Shown: positions 1-5,607 of the stretch, piece by piece
How positions within the stretch are numbered: position 1 is the first letter of the stretch
Layout: every line of letters starts with the position of its first letter
Source: UBA6448 sp051893155
GTDB lineage: Bacteria > Bacillota_I > Bacilli_A > RF39 > UBA660
Assembly (NCBI GenBank): GCA_051893155.1
Contig: JBJFGY010000065.1
Location: 1 to 8,482 of the forward strand
Length of the DNA: 8,482 nt
Direction of reading: 5' to 3'
The notes under the pieces: generated by a model
What the model saw: the letters and a program-made list of their open reading frames with translations, nothing else
The model's database searches: none
What the model was told of the DNA's origin: nothing
Program-made: the position numbers and the translations under genes

Positions 1-60
1 TTAACAATCTCTAATTTTTTTATGTCAAGAATTATTTTTACCTAAACTCAAAATATTTTT

Positions 61-92
61 AAATAATAAAAGAAGGTGTTTGCACACCTTCT
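61..92 (-). terminator. Intrinsic terminator of the tRNA-Asn transcript
   Basis: On the minus strand a perfect 9-bp stem, AGAAGGTGT/ACACCTTCT (positions 71-79 and 84-92) with a 4-base loop, is followed at once by the T-rich tail TTTATTATTT (61-70). It lies 42 bases beyond the 3' end of the tRNA gene on the same strand. The layout is that of a Rho-independent terminator for a single-gene tRNA unit. Confidence 0.85.
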
Positions 93-134
93 GAGCATAT
101 GTAGATGATAATTTTTGTGTTATAAACAATAAAT

Positions 135-210
135 TGGCGCCCAATGTAGGACTCGAACCTACGACCTAACGGTTAACAGCCGTGCGCTCTACCGACTGAG
201 CTAATTGGGC
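135..210 (-). tRNA. tRNA-Asn (anticodon GTT)
   Basis: This 76-base minus-strand gene folds as a full cloverleaf. The acceptor stem is GCCCAAT/ATTGGGC (204-210 with 139-145), the D arm contains AGCTCAGTCGGTAGAGC, the anticodon loop reads CTGTTAA and so gives anticodon GTT, and the T arm contains GGTTCGAGTCC. The discriminator base is G and CCA is encoded in the DNA (135-137), as is usual in Bacillota. It inserts asparagine at AAC/AAT codons, which are very common in this AT-rich sequence. It appears to be transcribed alone: a consensus promoter lies just upstream and an intrinsic terminator follows. I found no second copy of its 3' end in the window, so there is no sign that it served as an integration site here. 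Confidence 0.97.
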
Positions 211-231
211 ATTATCCTTGCTACAAATAAA

Positions 232-260
232 ATTATAGTAAATAATTACGCAAATGTCAA
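232..260 (-). promoter_or_regulatory. Sigma-A type promoter for tRNA-Asn
   Basis: On the minus strand TTGACA (255-260) and TATAAT (232-237) are separated by exactly 17 bases. Both hexamers match the housekeeping consensus fully. Transcription would start near position 225, about 15 bases before the mature 5' end of the tRNA, leaving a short leader for RNase P to remove. This is the clearest promoter in the window. Confidence 0.9.
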
Positions 261-307
261 TCGGTTTTTAACTGTTTCTTTTACTTTTATTTTAAAATAA
301 TATATTT

Positions 308-389
308 TGCTAGTAAAATGATTAAAATTAAATAGTGTGTTTAGTCGTATATTTCTCTTATATTTTTTTATTAATTTTAATCACTAGCA
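308..389. repeat. Interrupted inverted repeat with 12-bp and 7-bp perfect arms
   Basis: GATTAAAATTAA (320-331) is the perfect reverse complement of TTAATTTTAATC (371-382). Directly outside these, TGCTAGT (308-314) pairs with ACTAGCA (383-389), with a 5-base bulge (315-319) on the left arm only. The loop is 39 bases. The outer arms contain G and C, so the match is not merely AT bias. It could form a long RNA hairpin on either strand; no clean U-tract follows, so a terminator role is uncertain. Confidence 0.6.
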
Positions 390-497
390 TTCATATATTT
401 TATGTATATTTCAACATTTTAAAGTTAATTCAAAAGTAGATAGTTAAGTGTATATTATGGATTATATTGTTAAATCTAGTTGTAACATCAGTAATTA

Positions 498-557
498 TTT
501 TGTAAAATCTTTGTTGATTTGTGAATTGTGGTATGTTTTTTGTAAAATCTTCGTTGA
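498..557. repeat. Two 20-base direct repeats at a 40-base period
   Basis: TTTTGTAAAATCTTYGTTGA occurs at 498-517 and 538-557 with a single mismatch (T at 512, C at 552). A weaker third match beginning TTGTTAAATCT lies near 467. The unit includes G and C positions that are conserved between copies. Function is unknown: it may be a decayed tandem duplication or a binding site array. Confidence 0.65.
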
Positions 558-583
558 ATTTTTTGTTTTATCTAAGATGTAAT

Positions 584-627
584 ATCTAAAATATTTTCTT
601 GTTGTAAATTAAATTGTTATTTTAGAT
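584..627 (-). repeat. Inverted repeat just beyond the exported-protein stop codon
   Basis: ATCTAAAATA (584-593) and TATTTTAGAT (618-627) are perfect reverse complements with a 24-base loop. The right arm begins three bases past the stop codon at 631-633. The hairpin is almost all A-U and no U-tract follows it, so it could mark a 3' end or protect the mRNA, but it is a weak terminator candidate. Confidence 0.4.
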
Positions 628-630
628 TTG

Positions 631-1515
631 TTAAATATATGCTGATAAACCAGGCATGCCGTCATATTTTGAGGCAATATTTGATGGCCAATGTATGACA
701 TTTCCTAATCCTGCAGATGATAATGTATAGTTTTTAGATTGAGCAAGTGTAACAGAACTAATAGCATGTTGATAAGAACCATATGCTGTTGGTGCTGCAT
801 TAGGATTAGTTACTTTTATAGCTGCGCCAATATTCATTTGAAAGTAATCTACATCAGTTGAATTAATTAAGTTCATTGATATTCCAAAGCCATTATCAAG
901 ATCATTTATATTTGTTCCATTCCAAGCATATGAAATATAATTAGATTCACCATTAATATCATATGCTTGTCTTCCTTCTTGTGAGCCATTAATAACTTCA
1001 ATAGCAATAAATCTTATAGCTAAAACATCAAAAGATCTTGTCGCAGGAATCATTTTCCAAATAAGTCCTAATGAAACATCACCATATCCATCATCAAAAG
1101 TTGATAAACTAAGCTGCATGTATTTATACTCTGTTTCGACAAAAGAATTTATACTTACATTTCCCGGATTATAATTTGTATATTCTTCTTCAGTTACTTC
1201 TGTAGTTGTAATTTCGTTAGTTAAATTATTAATTGTAGTTTTAAAATATTTTTTTACTTGACTGTAACTTACAAAATCATCCATGCTAAGATTACGACTT
1301 TTAAATGTTTGATATTGCTCTTGCGTCATATAATCTATATAGCCATCACCATATATTTTTGTTATTAAATTATAATCTTCCTGTAAAAAATTTACCCCAA
1401 GTTTATTAGTATAGATAGGTTGGACTGTCATATTATTATCAAGTTCATCTGCACTAACCATAAATGGTATAAATAAAATCATAAGTAGTATAATAACAAC
1501 AAATCTTTTTTTCAA
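631..1515 (-). CDS. Exported protein of unknown function (294 aa, TTG start)
   Basis: I do not recognise the family. The N-terminus MKKRFVVIILLMILFIPFMV is a textbook Sec signal peptide, with likely cleavage after VSA (residue 22). The mature part is acidic and rich in Asn, Tyr, Ser and Thr, has no cysteine and no second membrane segment, and ends in a Gly- and Trp-containing segment (LGNVIHWPSNIASKYDGM) that looks like a conserved motif. There is no LPxTG anchor or lipobox, so it should be released or loosely wall-bound. I chose the TTG at 1513-1515 because AAAGGAGG (1522-1529) lies six bases ahead and the signal peptide then begins at residue 1. The upstream ATG at 1555-1557 would put 14 extra residues before the signal and has no ribosome site. 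It follows the XRE-type membrane regulator gene by 70 bases on the same strand, which suggests a functional pair, but that is inference. Confidence 0.8.
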   Translation of the reverse strand: MKKRFVVIILLMILFIPFMVSADELDNNMTVQPIYTNKLGVNFLQEDYNLITKIYGDGYIDYMTQEQYQTFKSRNLSMDDFVSYSQVKKYFKTTINNLTNEITTTEVTEEEYTNYNPGNVSINSFVETEYKYMQLSLSTFDDGYGDVSLGLIWKMIPATRSFDVLAIRFIAIEVINGSQEGRQAYDINGESNYISYAWNGTNINDLDNGFGISMNLINSTDVDYFQMNIGAAIKVTNPNAAPTAYGSYQHAISSVTLAQSKNYTLSSAGLGNVIHWPSNIASKYDGMPGLSAYI

Positions 1516-1520
1516 TACTT

Positions 1521-1529
1521 TCCTCCTTT
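1521..1529 (-). promoter_or_regulatory. Strong ribosome binding site that fixes a TTG start
   Basis: The minus strand reads AAAGGAGGA followed by AAGTA and then TTG. GGAGG (1522-1526) ends six bases before TTG at 1513-1515. This decides the start of the exported-protein gene in favour of TTG over the ATG 42 bases upstream. Confidence 0.85.
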
Positions 1530-1550
1530 CCGAGAAAAACATATCATAAA

Positions 1551-1567
1551 TTGGCAAATTTTGGCAA
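1551..1567. repeat. TTGGCAA direct repeat at 10-base spacing upstream of the exported-protein gene
   Basis: TTGGCAA occurs at 1551-1557 and again at 1561-1567, ten bases apart, so both copies face the same side of the helix. They sit 36-52 bases before the TTG start and just beyond the end of the XRE-type regulator gene. This could be a regulator binding site. A weak -35/-10-like pair on the minus strand (TTGCCA at 1562-1567, TATGTT at 1538-1543, 18-base spacer) overlaps it, but it is not convincing. Confidence 0.35.
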
Positions 1568-1577
1568 CCTAGATAAA

Positions 1578-1594
1578 GTAGAATGTTATTCTAC
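1578..1594 (-). repeat. 7-bp hairpin over the stop codon of the XRE regulator gene
   Basis: GTAGAAT (1578-1584) and ATTCTAC (1588-1594) are perfect reverse complements around a 3-base loop, and the TAA stop lies in the loop. The minus-strand sequence after it is TTTATCTAGG, too poor in T for a firm terminator call. It may attenuate reading into the exported-protein gene. Confidence 0.4.
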
Positions 1595-2671
1595 CTCTGG
1601 TAGAGTTACATATTTTTCAACTAAATTATGGACTTTTTTAAACGTTATACATTCACCAGTTTCACACTTAAATTCTTTATTTATATAATCATAAAAATAT
1701 TTTTCAATAGCAATATTTAGATTATCTTTATTATATACAATAGCATTAAATTGATTATTATCATAATATGCTTTTATTTTAATTGCATATTCGTTATAAT
1801 TATACATTATGTCTACTGTTTGAAAATGAATATTATAATTAACTTTTATACTACCATCTTTAGTAATAATACTTTTCTGATAAATATTATTATCAGTTTT
1901 TATAAAATCATTATCTTCAAGTTTTTTAATAATATCTTCTTTTGCAAGTAATTGATGATTATTATTTGAATCATTTGTATAAGTTTCATTTTTATAAAAA
2001 CTTATTTCATGTAAATCTAATTTACTTGAATATTTTTTTATTTCATCATCAATTGTAGTTATAATTATTTCAATTTTTATATTATTTAAATCTAGTTTTT
2101 TATTTTTAAAAAATAAAATCTCATTTCTAATTTCATTTGTTGTGTAAATTTTAATATTATTTGAATAAATATTTAGGGTAGTAAAATCTGTTGCTTGTAT
2201 TTCATAATCAACTAATGATACATTACTTAACGCTATTAAAGTTTTTTTATTATTATTTAAAATCATTAAATCAACAAATACTGTATCATTATCATTATTT
2301 CTTATATCTTTTGAATAATATAATTTAATAGCTCTAAAATTTATAATAAAATATGAAAACAAAAATACAAAAATTGGTATTAATGAAAGTAATAATATTT
2401 TAAATGTCTTATTTTGCTTATGTATTTTTTTATTTTTTGCCCTCTCTTTAACATTTCTTTCACCACTATGAAGTTCTTCCATTGAAATATTAAATAATTT
2501 ACAAATTTTTCTTTGACATTCTATATCTGGTAGATTTTTTCCACCTTCCCATTTTGATACTGCTTTATCAGATACCATTAAATAATTTGCAAGTTCTTCC
2601 TGAGTCATTCCCTTTTCTTTTCTTAAAATTGCAATAAAGCTTCCAACTTTTTCTAAATCTACTTCTTCCAT
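1586..2671 (-). CDS. Membrane-anchored XRE-family transcriptional regulator
   Basis: Residues 9-66 form a Cro/C1 (XRE) helix-turn-helix domain: FIAILRKEKGMTQEELANYL, then VSDKAVSKWEGGKNLPD, where the SDKAVSKWE stretch is the usual recognition-helix signature. A basic linker (72-90) leads to one membrane helix (91-111, KILLLSLIPIFVFLFSYFII). About 250 residues follow that should lie outside the cell. That domain is rich in Asn, Lys and Ile, matches no family I know, and has a Cys pair near the end (C336-x4-C341) that could form a disulfide. The layout, DNA-binding domain inside and sensor outside, is common in Bacillota and suggests signal sensing at the membrane. The ATG at 2669-2671 lacks a clear Shine-Dalgarno site, but a -10-like TAGAAT (2678-2683) lies only six bases ahead, so the transcript could be nearly leaderless. 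A 7-bp hairpin (1578-1594) overlaps its stop codon. The exported-protein gene follows 70 bases on. Confidence 0.85.
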   Translation of the reverse strand: MEEVDLEKVGSFIAILRKEKGMTQEELANYLMVSDKAVSKWEGGKNLPDIECQRKICKLFNISMEELHSGERNVKERAKNKKIHKQNKTFKILLLSLIPIFVFLFSYFIINFRAIKLYYSKDIRNNDNDTVFVDLMILNNNKKTLIALSNVSLVDYEIQATDFTTLNIYSNNIKIYTTNEIRNEILFFKNKKLDLNNIKIEIIITTIDDEIKKYSSKLDLHEISFYKNETYTNDSNNNHQLLAKEDIIKKLEDNDFIKTDNNIYQKSIITKDGSIKVNYNIHFQTVDIMYNYNEYAIKIKAYYDNNQFNAIVYNKDNLNIAIEKYFYDYINKEFKCETGECITFKKVHNLVEKYVTLPEVE

Positions 2672-2695
2672 AACTTTATTCTACAACAAAAAAAT

Positions 2696-2727
2696 AAAAA
2701 AAGAAATTAATTTACCATATGTAAACT
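2696..2727 (-). terminator. Possible weak terminator after the RluA-family gene
   Basis: On the minus strand a short stem TTTAC/GTAAA (2711-2715 with 2721-2725) is followed, after a gap of about eight bases, by a very T-rich run (roughly 2684-2703). The T-tract is strong but the stem is short and not adjacent to it, so this is a guess based on its place between two units. Confidence 0.3.
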
Positions 2728-2742
2728 TTTTGAACTATTTTT

Positions 2743-3390
2743 TTAAAAATTTGTCATTATTTGACTATTTATCTTGATTTCAAAATACATTTTTTCTTTC
2801 GTAGTAGGATGAACAAATGATAAACTATATGATACAAGAGCTAAATCACCCTTATATTTACTACCATATAATGTGTCACCATATAAAGGATGATTAATGT
2901 AAGAAAACTGAAGTCTAATTTGATGATATCTACCTGTCAAAAGATTAATATCCACTAAAGATAAATTATCTTTTTCTTTTATAACTTTGTATTCTAGTTT
3001 TGCTTCTTTACCATTTGGAGTATCAATTAATACCTTTTTATTATCAATTTTTTCTATTTTATTTTCTAATATGCCTTCCTTTTCTTTTAATGTTCCTTCC
3101 ACAATAGCATAATATTTTTTGTGCATTTGTCCATTTCTAATTTGTTCAGAAAGTCTTGCTGCTGCTTTTGAAGTTTTTGCAAAAACCATTACTCCTTTAA
3201 CGGGACGATCTAATCTATGAACAAGACCTAAATAAACATTTCCTGGTTTATGGTATCTATCTTTTAAATACGTTTTAACAATTGTAAACATATCTAAATC
3301 TTTTGTACTATCACTTTGAGATAAAATTCCTGGAAATTTATATACAACTATTATATGGTTATCTTCATATAAAATAACTAATCTAGTCAT
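2743..3390 (-). CDS. RluA-family RNA pseudouridine synthase
   Basis: This enzyme should convert specific uridines of rRNA or tRNA to pseudouridine in the cytoplasm. The catalytic motif HRLDR is at residues 58-62, with D61 as the nucleophile, followed by PVKGVMVFAKTSKAA. Other family marks are KKYYAIVEG (91-99), GRYHQIR (153-159) and HPLYGD (167-172). At 215 residues it is a minimal version: it starts directly with the catalytic fold and lacks the N-terminal S4 RNA-binding domain of RluC and RluD. The target uridine cannot be read from sequence. Its ATG lies inside the end of the upstream methyltransferase gene (8-base overlap) with only a weak GGATGG ahead, so its translation is probably coupled to that gene. 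Two RNA modification enzymes made from one mRNA is a sensible pairing. Confidence 0.92.
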   Translation of the reverse strand: MTRLVILYEDNHIIVVYKFPGILSQSDSTKDLDMFTIVKTYLKDRYHKPGNVYLGLVHRLDRPVKGVMVFAKTSKAAARLSEQIRNGQMHKKYYAIVEGTLKEKEGILENKIEKIDNKKVLIDTPNGKEAKLEYKVIKEKDNLSLVDINLLTGRYHQIRLQFSYINHPLYGDTLYGSKYKGDLALVSYSLSFVHPTTKEKMYFEIKINSQIMTNF

Positions 3391-4234
3391 TTGTAATCCA
3401 TCCAGTTATTCCGCATGGTAAATATAAATTACTGTTTTCAATAGGTAAAGCTATTTCATCAACTTCAATTTTTGAACTTTTAAAATGCACCTTTAATAAA
3501 TTTTCTAAAGTAAGAAGTGATAAATTTGCTGTATATGTATTTACACAAACAAATAAAAAATCATCATTTAAAATTTTTGTACAAAGATTTAATAAATTAT
3601 CTAAATCTTTTTCAATTGACCAAACTTCCTTATTACTACCTCTTCCATAACTTGGAGGATCCATTATTATTGCATCATATTTATTATTTCTTCTTATTTC
3701 TCTTTCAACAAATTTTACTACATCATCCACTAAAAAACGAACATTTTTATTTTCAAGTCCAGAAGATTTAACATTCTCTTTAGCCCATTCATTCATACCT
3801 TTTGAGGAATCAACATGCACCACACTTGCTCCTGCAGATAAACAAGCAACTGTTGCTCCTCCAGTATAAGCAAATAAATTTAATACTTTTATATTTCTTT
3901 TAGAGTTTTTTATTTTATTAATCATTCTATCCCAATTTACAGCTTGTTCTGGGAAAAGGCCTGTATGTTTAAAACCCATTTGCTTTATATTAAATGTTAG
4001 ATTTTTATATTTAACTTGCCAAGAACTAGGAATATTATTAATATTTTCCCAATAACCTCCTCCAGAACTTGAACGATGATATATTGCATCATATTTTTCA
4101 TTTTTTAAATTACCATTATTCCAAATAACTATTGGATCTGGTCTTAGCAATGTAATATCTTTCCATTTTTCAAGTTTAAGTCCATTACTTGCTTTAATAA
4201 TTTTATAATCTTCCCAAGAATATGAAACTTTCAT
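3383..4234 (-). CDS. Class I SAM-dependent methyltransferase, RlmI-like (COG1092), without PUA domain
   Basis: A Rossmann-fold methyltransferase of the group that includes 23S rRNA m5C methyltransferases such as RlmI. Visible motifs are GLFPEQA (92-98), the SAM-binding loop LNLFAYTGG (118-126), an acidic residue after strand 2 (D142, in VHVDSSKGM), DD (170-171) and the catalytic-type DPPSYGRG (192-199). RlmI proper is about 400 residues and begins with a PUA RNA-binding domain. This protein is 283 residues and replaces that with about 90 residues of a different N-terminal region, so substrate choice may differ. GGTGA (4241-4245) precedes the ATG by six bases. A promoter-like pair lies directly upstream, and the gene overlaps the pseudouridine synthase gene by 8 bases. 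RNA is the likely substrate by family and context, but the exact nucleotide is unknown. Confidence 0.85.
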   Translation of the reverse strand: MKVSYSWEDYKIIKASNGLKLEKWKDITLLRPDPIVIWNNGNLKNEKYDAIYHRSSSGGGYWENINNIPSSWQVKYKNLTFNIKQMGFKHTGLFPEQAVNWDRMINKIKNSKRNIKVLNLFAYTGGATVACLSAGASVVHVDSSKGMNEWAKENVKSSGLENKNVRFLVDDVVKFVEREIRRNNKYDAIIMDPPSYGRGSNKEVWSIEKDLDNLLNLCTKILNDDFLFVCVNTYTANLSLLTLENLLKVHFKSSKIEVDEIALPIENSNLYLPCGITGWITND

Positions 4235-4251
4235 AAATAATCACCAATTAA

Positions 4252-4280
4252 ATTATAAAATAAATACTACCAAAAGGCAA
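4252..4280 (-). promoter_or_regulatory. Candidate promoter of the methyltransferase-pseudouridine synthase operon
   Basis: The minus strand has TTGCCT (4275-4280) and a perfect TATAAT (4252-4257) with a 17-base spacer. An inverted repeat (4264-4271 with 4285-4292) brackets the -35 element, as an operator might. The expected start near 4245 would leave the ribosome site GGTGA at the extreme 5' end of the mRNA, which is a reason for caution. Confidence 0.5.
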
Positions 4281-4292
4281 TTATGGTAGTAT
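4264..4292 (-). repeat. Inverted repeat around the -35 element; possible operator or terminator
   Basis: ATACTACC (4264-4271) and GGTAGTAT (4285-4292) are perfect 8-bp reverse complements with a 13-base loop. As minus-strand RNA the hairpin is followed by TTATTTTATAATTT, so it could also act as a weak terminator for the genes to its right. As DNA it encloses the -35 element of the methyltransferase operon. Confidence 0.5.
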
Positions 4293-4296
4293 AAAT

Positions 4297-4320
4297 TATT
4301 ATTATATGCATATAATAATA
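4297..4320. repeat. 24-bp perfect palindrome centred on ATGCAT
   Basis: Positions 4297-4320 are perfectly self-complementary, 12 bp on each side of the centre between 4308 and 4309; the core is TTATATGCATATAA. All outer bases are A or T. It contains a TATAAT-like element on both strands. It could bind a dimeric regulator or extrude as a cruciform. Confidence 0.6.
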
Positions 4321-4321
4321 T

Positions 4322-4350
4322 TGTAATAGGAGTAAAGCTTACCTATTACA
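4322..4350. repeat. 9-bp inverted repeat with an 11-base loop
   Basis: TGTAATAGG (4322-4330) pairs perfectly with CCTATTACA (4342-4350). The stem contains three G-C pairs and so is stable in RNA. On neither strand is it followed by a clear U-tract. It lies about 60 bases beyond the stop codon of the small membrane protein gene and may define the 3' end of that mRNA. Confidence 0.55.
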
Positions 4351-4353
4351 TTA

Positions 4354-4410
4354 AACTTTATCTTTTCATCATTATATGTATCTTTACATGATAATAGAAA
4401 TTATAAAGTT
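4354..4410. repeat. Nested stem-loop beside the stop codon at 4409
   Basis: AACTTTAT (4354-4361) pairs with ATAAAGTT (4403-4410), enclosing a second stem in which ATTATATGTA (4371-4380) pairs with TACATGATAAT (4385-4395) with one bulged G. The outer arm reaches into the stop codon of the small membrane protein gene. All pairs but a few are A-T, so stability is modest. Confidence 0.4.
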
Positions 4411-4804
4411 ATTTTGAGGGTCCAAATGCGTAAAATTCATTTGGATCTTTTTTATTTACTAATAAATCAGTAGTACCACTATCTTCAATATATTTAAATG
4501 TAATTTTACCTGTAAGAACAACTGGTTTATCTTTTTCTTTATATTCAACTCTTAAAACTTTTTTATTATTATTTAAAGTAACTATTTTATATTTAGCATT
4601 TTTAATTAGTTTGCCATTATTCTTAATATTTTTATATCTTACAACATCCTTTACAAAAATAGCTATCAATAAAATGGTTAATATTAAAAATGTATAATCA
4701 ATTTTATCTTCCATAAATATACTATAAATTACTAAACCAATTCCTAAAATAATAAGAATAATATTTGTTTTTTTTACTTCACAAAATACATTATATTTTT
4801 TCAT
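4409..4804 (-). CDS. Small two-helix membrane protein, DUF3592-like
   Basis: Function is unknown. With the ATG start the product has 131 residues: a short cytoplasmic-type head, two membrane helices close together (about 14-31 and 36-51), a basic turn and then about 80 residues of soluble sequence. That tail ends in TTDLLVNKKDPNEFYAFG, which resembles the closing 'V.v.y.P.nP.ey' stretch of DUF3592-type proteins; this is a resemblance by eye only. AAGAAAGGA (4818-4826) lies upstream. A GTG at 4814-4816 would add four residues but is only two bases from that site, too close; the ATG at 4802-4804 is about 14 bases from it, rather far, so the start is not settled. It follows the metallo-hydrolase gene after 30 bases and is probably the last gene of that operon. 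Confidence 0.7.
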   Translation of the reverse strand: MKKYNVFCEVKKTNIILIILGIGLVIYSIFMEDKIDYTFLILTILLIAIFVKDVVRYKNIKNNGKLIKNAKYKIVTLNNNKKVLRVEYKEKDKPVVLTGKITFKYIEDSGTTDLLVNKKDPNEFYAFGPSK

Positions 4805-4834
4805 AAAATAAATCACATTCCTTTCTTATCTTAA

Positions 4835-5548
4835 TCATATTTTTATTATCTGGCCATCATCAGGAACTATAATGTTTTGAATATTCATTTTCTTTAATTT
4901 TTCTCTAGTTACATCTTCTAAATGACTAACAACAAAAGTACATTTTGGATATTTTTTTGATAAATATTCTAAATTATCTATTCCTTGATGTTTACCATTA
5001 CCGTTAATAAACATACAATCACAAAATAAATAACTACATTTTTTTGACATTATTTCTACACTTTCACAAAAAGAAGTATCACCAGTAAAGCCAACACTTA
5101 TATCACATTTTGAAAAAATATAACCAAAAGCAGGCTTCATTCTTCCGTGTTCTACTAATAACTTATGTACTTTATAATCTTCAATCATAAAATCATTATT
5201 AAAACAATACTTTAAATTAAGTGAATTACATGCTTCTTTAAAAGAATTAGGAAAAGCTAAAATGCCAATTTTATTAATTTTTTTCTTTCCTTCTTTAGAA
5301 CAAAATATATTAACATCTTTATTATCACTTTTTGATTTATTTAACAGATAAAATGGCATATCAAAATAATGGTCTCCATGAAAATGAGTTAGTATAATAT
5401 TATTAATTTTATTGGGGACAATATTTAATCTATATAAATACTTACAAGTACCATTTGGAAAATCGACCATTATCATATCATCAACAAGATAACAAGCACT
5501 ATTATATTTAGTCCACATACTGCCAGATCCAATTACTTGAATTTTCAT
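4835..5548 (-). CDS. Metallo-beta-lactamase-fold hydrolase (RNase Z-like branch)
   Basis: A cytoplasmic metal-dependent hydrolase, probably a phosphodiesterase. The metal site is complete: THFHGDH (54-60) gives H55, H57, D59 and H60; then H134 in VEHG, D157 in GFTGDTSF, and H209 in SHLED. H187 in GKHQGIDNLEYL sits where RNase Z carries its conserved helix histidine. This order of motifs and the opening MKIQVIGSGS fit the RNase Z/arylsulfatase-like branch. At 237 residues it is well short of true RNase Z (about 300 or more) and shows no room for the flexible arm that grips tRNA, so tRNA 3'-processing is doubtful; the substrate is unknown. AAGAAAGGAT lies nine bases ahead of the ATG. The upstream YgjV-like gene ends 27 bases away. 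Confidence 0.85.
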   Translation of the reverse strand: MKIQVIGSGSMWTKYNSACYLVDDMIMVDFPNGTCKYLYRLNIVPNKINNIILTHFHGDHYFDMPFYLLNKSKSDNKDVNIFCSKEGKKKINKIGILAFPNSFKEACNSLNLKYCFNNDFMIEDYKVHKLLVEHGRMKPAFGYIFSKCDISVGFTGDTSFCESVEIMSKKCSYLFCDCMFINGNGKHQGIDNLEYLSKKYPKCTFVVSHLEDVTREKLKKMNIQNIIVPDDGQIIKI

Positions 5549-5575
5549 TTTATTTCATCCTTTCTTATATCAAAT

Positions 5576-5607
5576 CTATATATAGCAATAAATTAAACTA
5601 TATATAG
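5576..5607. repeat. Repeated 10-bp palindrome CTATATATAG at the end of the YgjV-like gene
   Basis: CTATATATAG occurs at 5576-5585 and 5598-5607, twelve bases apart. Each copy is itself a palindrome, so the pair can also form a 10-bp RNA stem with a 12-base loop. The TAG stop codon of the YgjV-like gene is part of the first copy, exactly where the reading frame breaks off relative to full-length relatives. Confidence 0.5.

Larger units (their letters stand above)
211..630. other. 420-base non-coding region between the tRNA and the exported-protein gene
   Basis: I see no credible gene here. Apart from the tRNA promoter at its left end, the stretch is extremely A+T-rich and holds a long interrupted inverted repeat (308-389), a tandem-like 20-base direct repeat (498-557), a 10-bp inverted repeat just beyond the stop codon of the exported-protein gene (584-627) and a 14-bp palindrome (287-300). 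One minus-strand frame is open for about 45 codons across the direct repeats, but it has no start codon and no ribosome site. It could be a degraded gene end or chance. Confidence 0.6.

Noticed and set aside
1..60. Possible end of another minus-strand gene at the left edge (TTA at 1-3 would be a stop codon)
   Set aside because: A second stop appears in that frame at 25-27 and the tRNA terminator tail occupies 61-70, so there is no room for coding sequence.
135..260. tRNA-Asn as an integration site for a mobile element
   Set aside because: I found no integrase gene and no repeat of the tRNA 3' end elsewhere in the window.
498..557. CRISPR-like repeats
   Set aside because: There are only two close copies, the repeat is an AT-rich 20-mer without dyad symmetry, and no cas gene is present.
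1513..1557. ATG at 1555-1557 as the start of the exported protein
   Set aside because: It has no ribosome site and would place 14 polar residues before the signal peptide, while a near-perfect AAAGGAGG stands six bases before the TTG at 1513-1515.
1751..1951. Open reading frame of 66 codons on the plus strand
   Set aside because: It is antisense to the XRE regulator gene, made almost only of Ile, Phe, Asn and Tyr as expected from complemented Asn/Lys-rich coding sequence, and has no ribosome site.
3517..3771. Open reading frame of 84 codons on the plus strand
   Set aside because: It lies inside the well-supported methyltransferase gene on the other strand and its Leu/Tyr/His-rich composition is that of a shadow frame.
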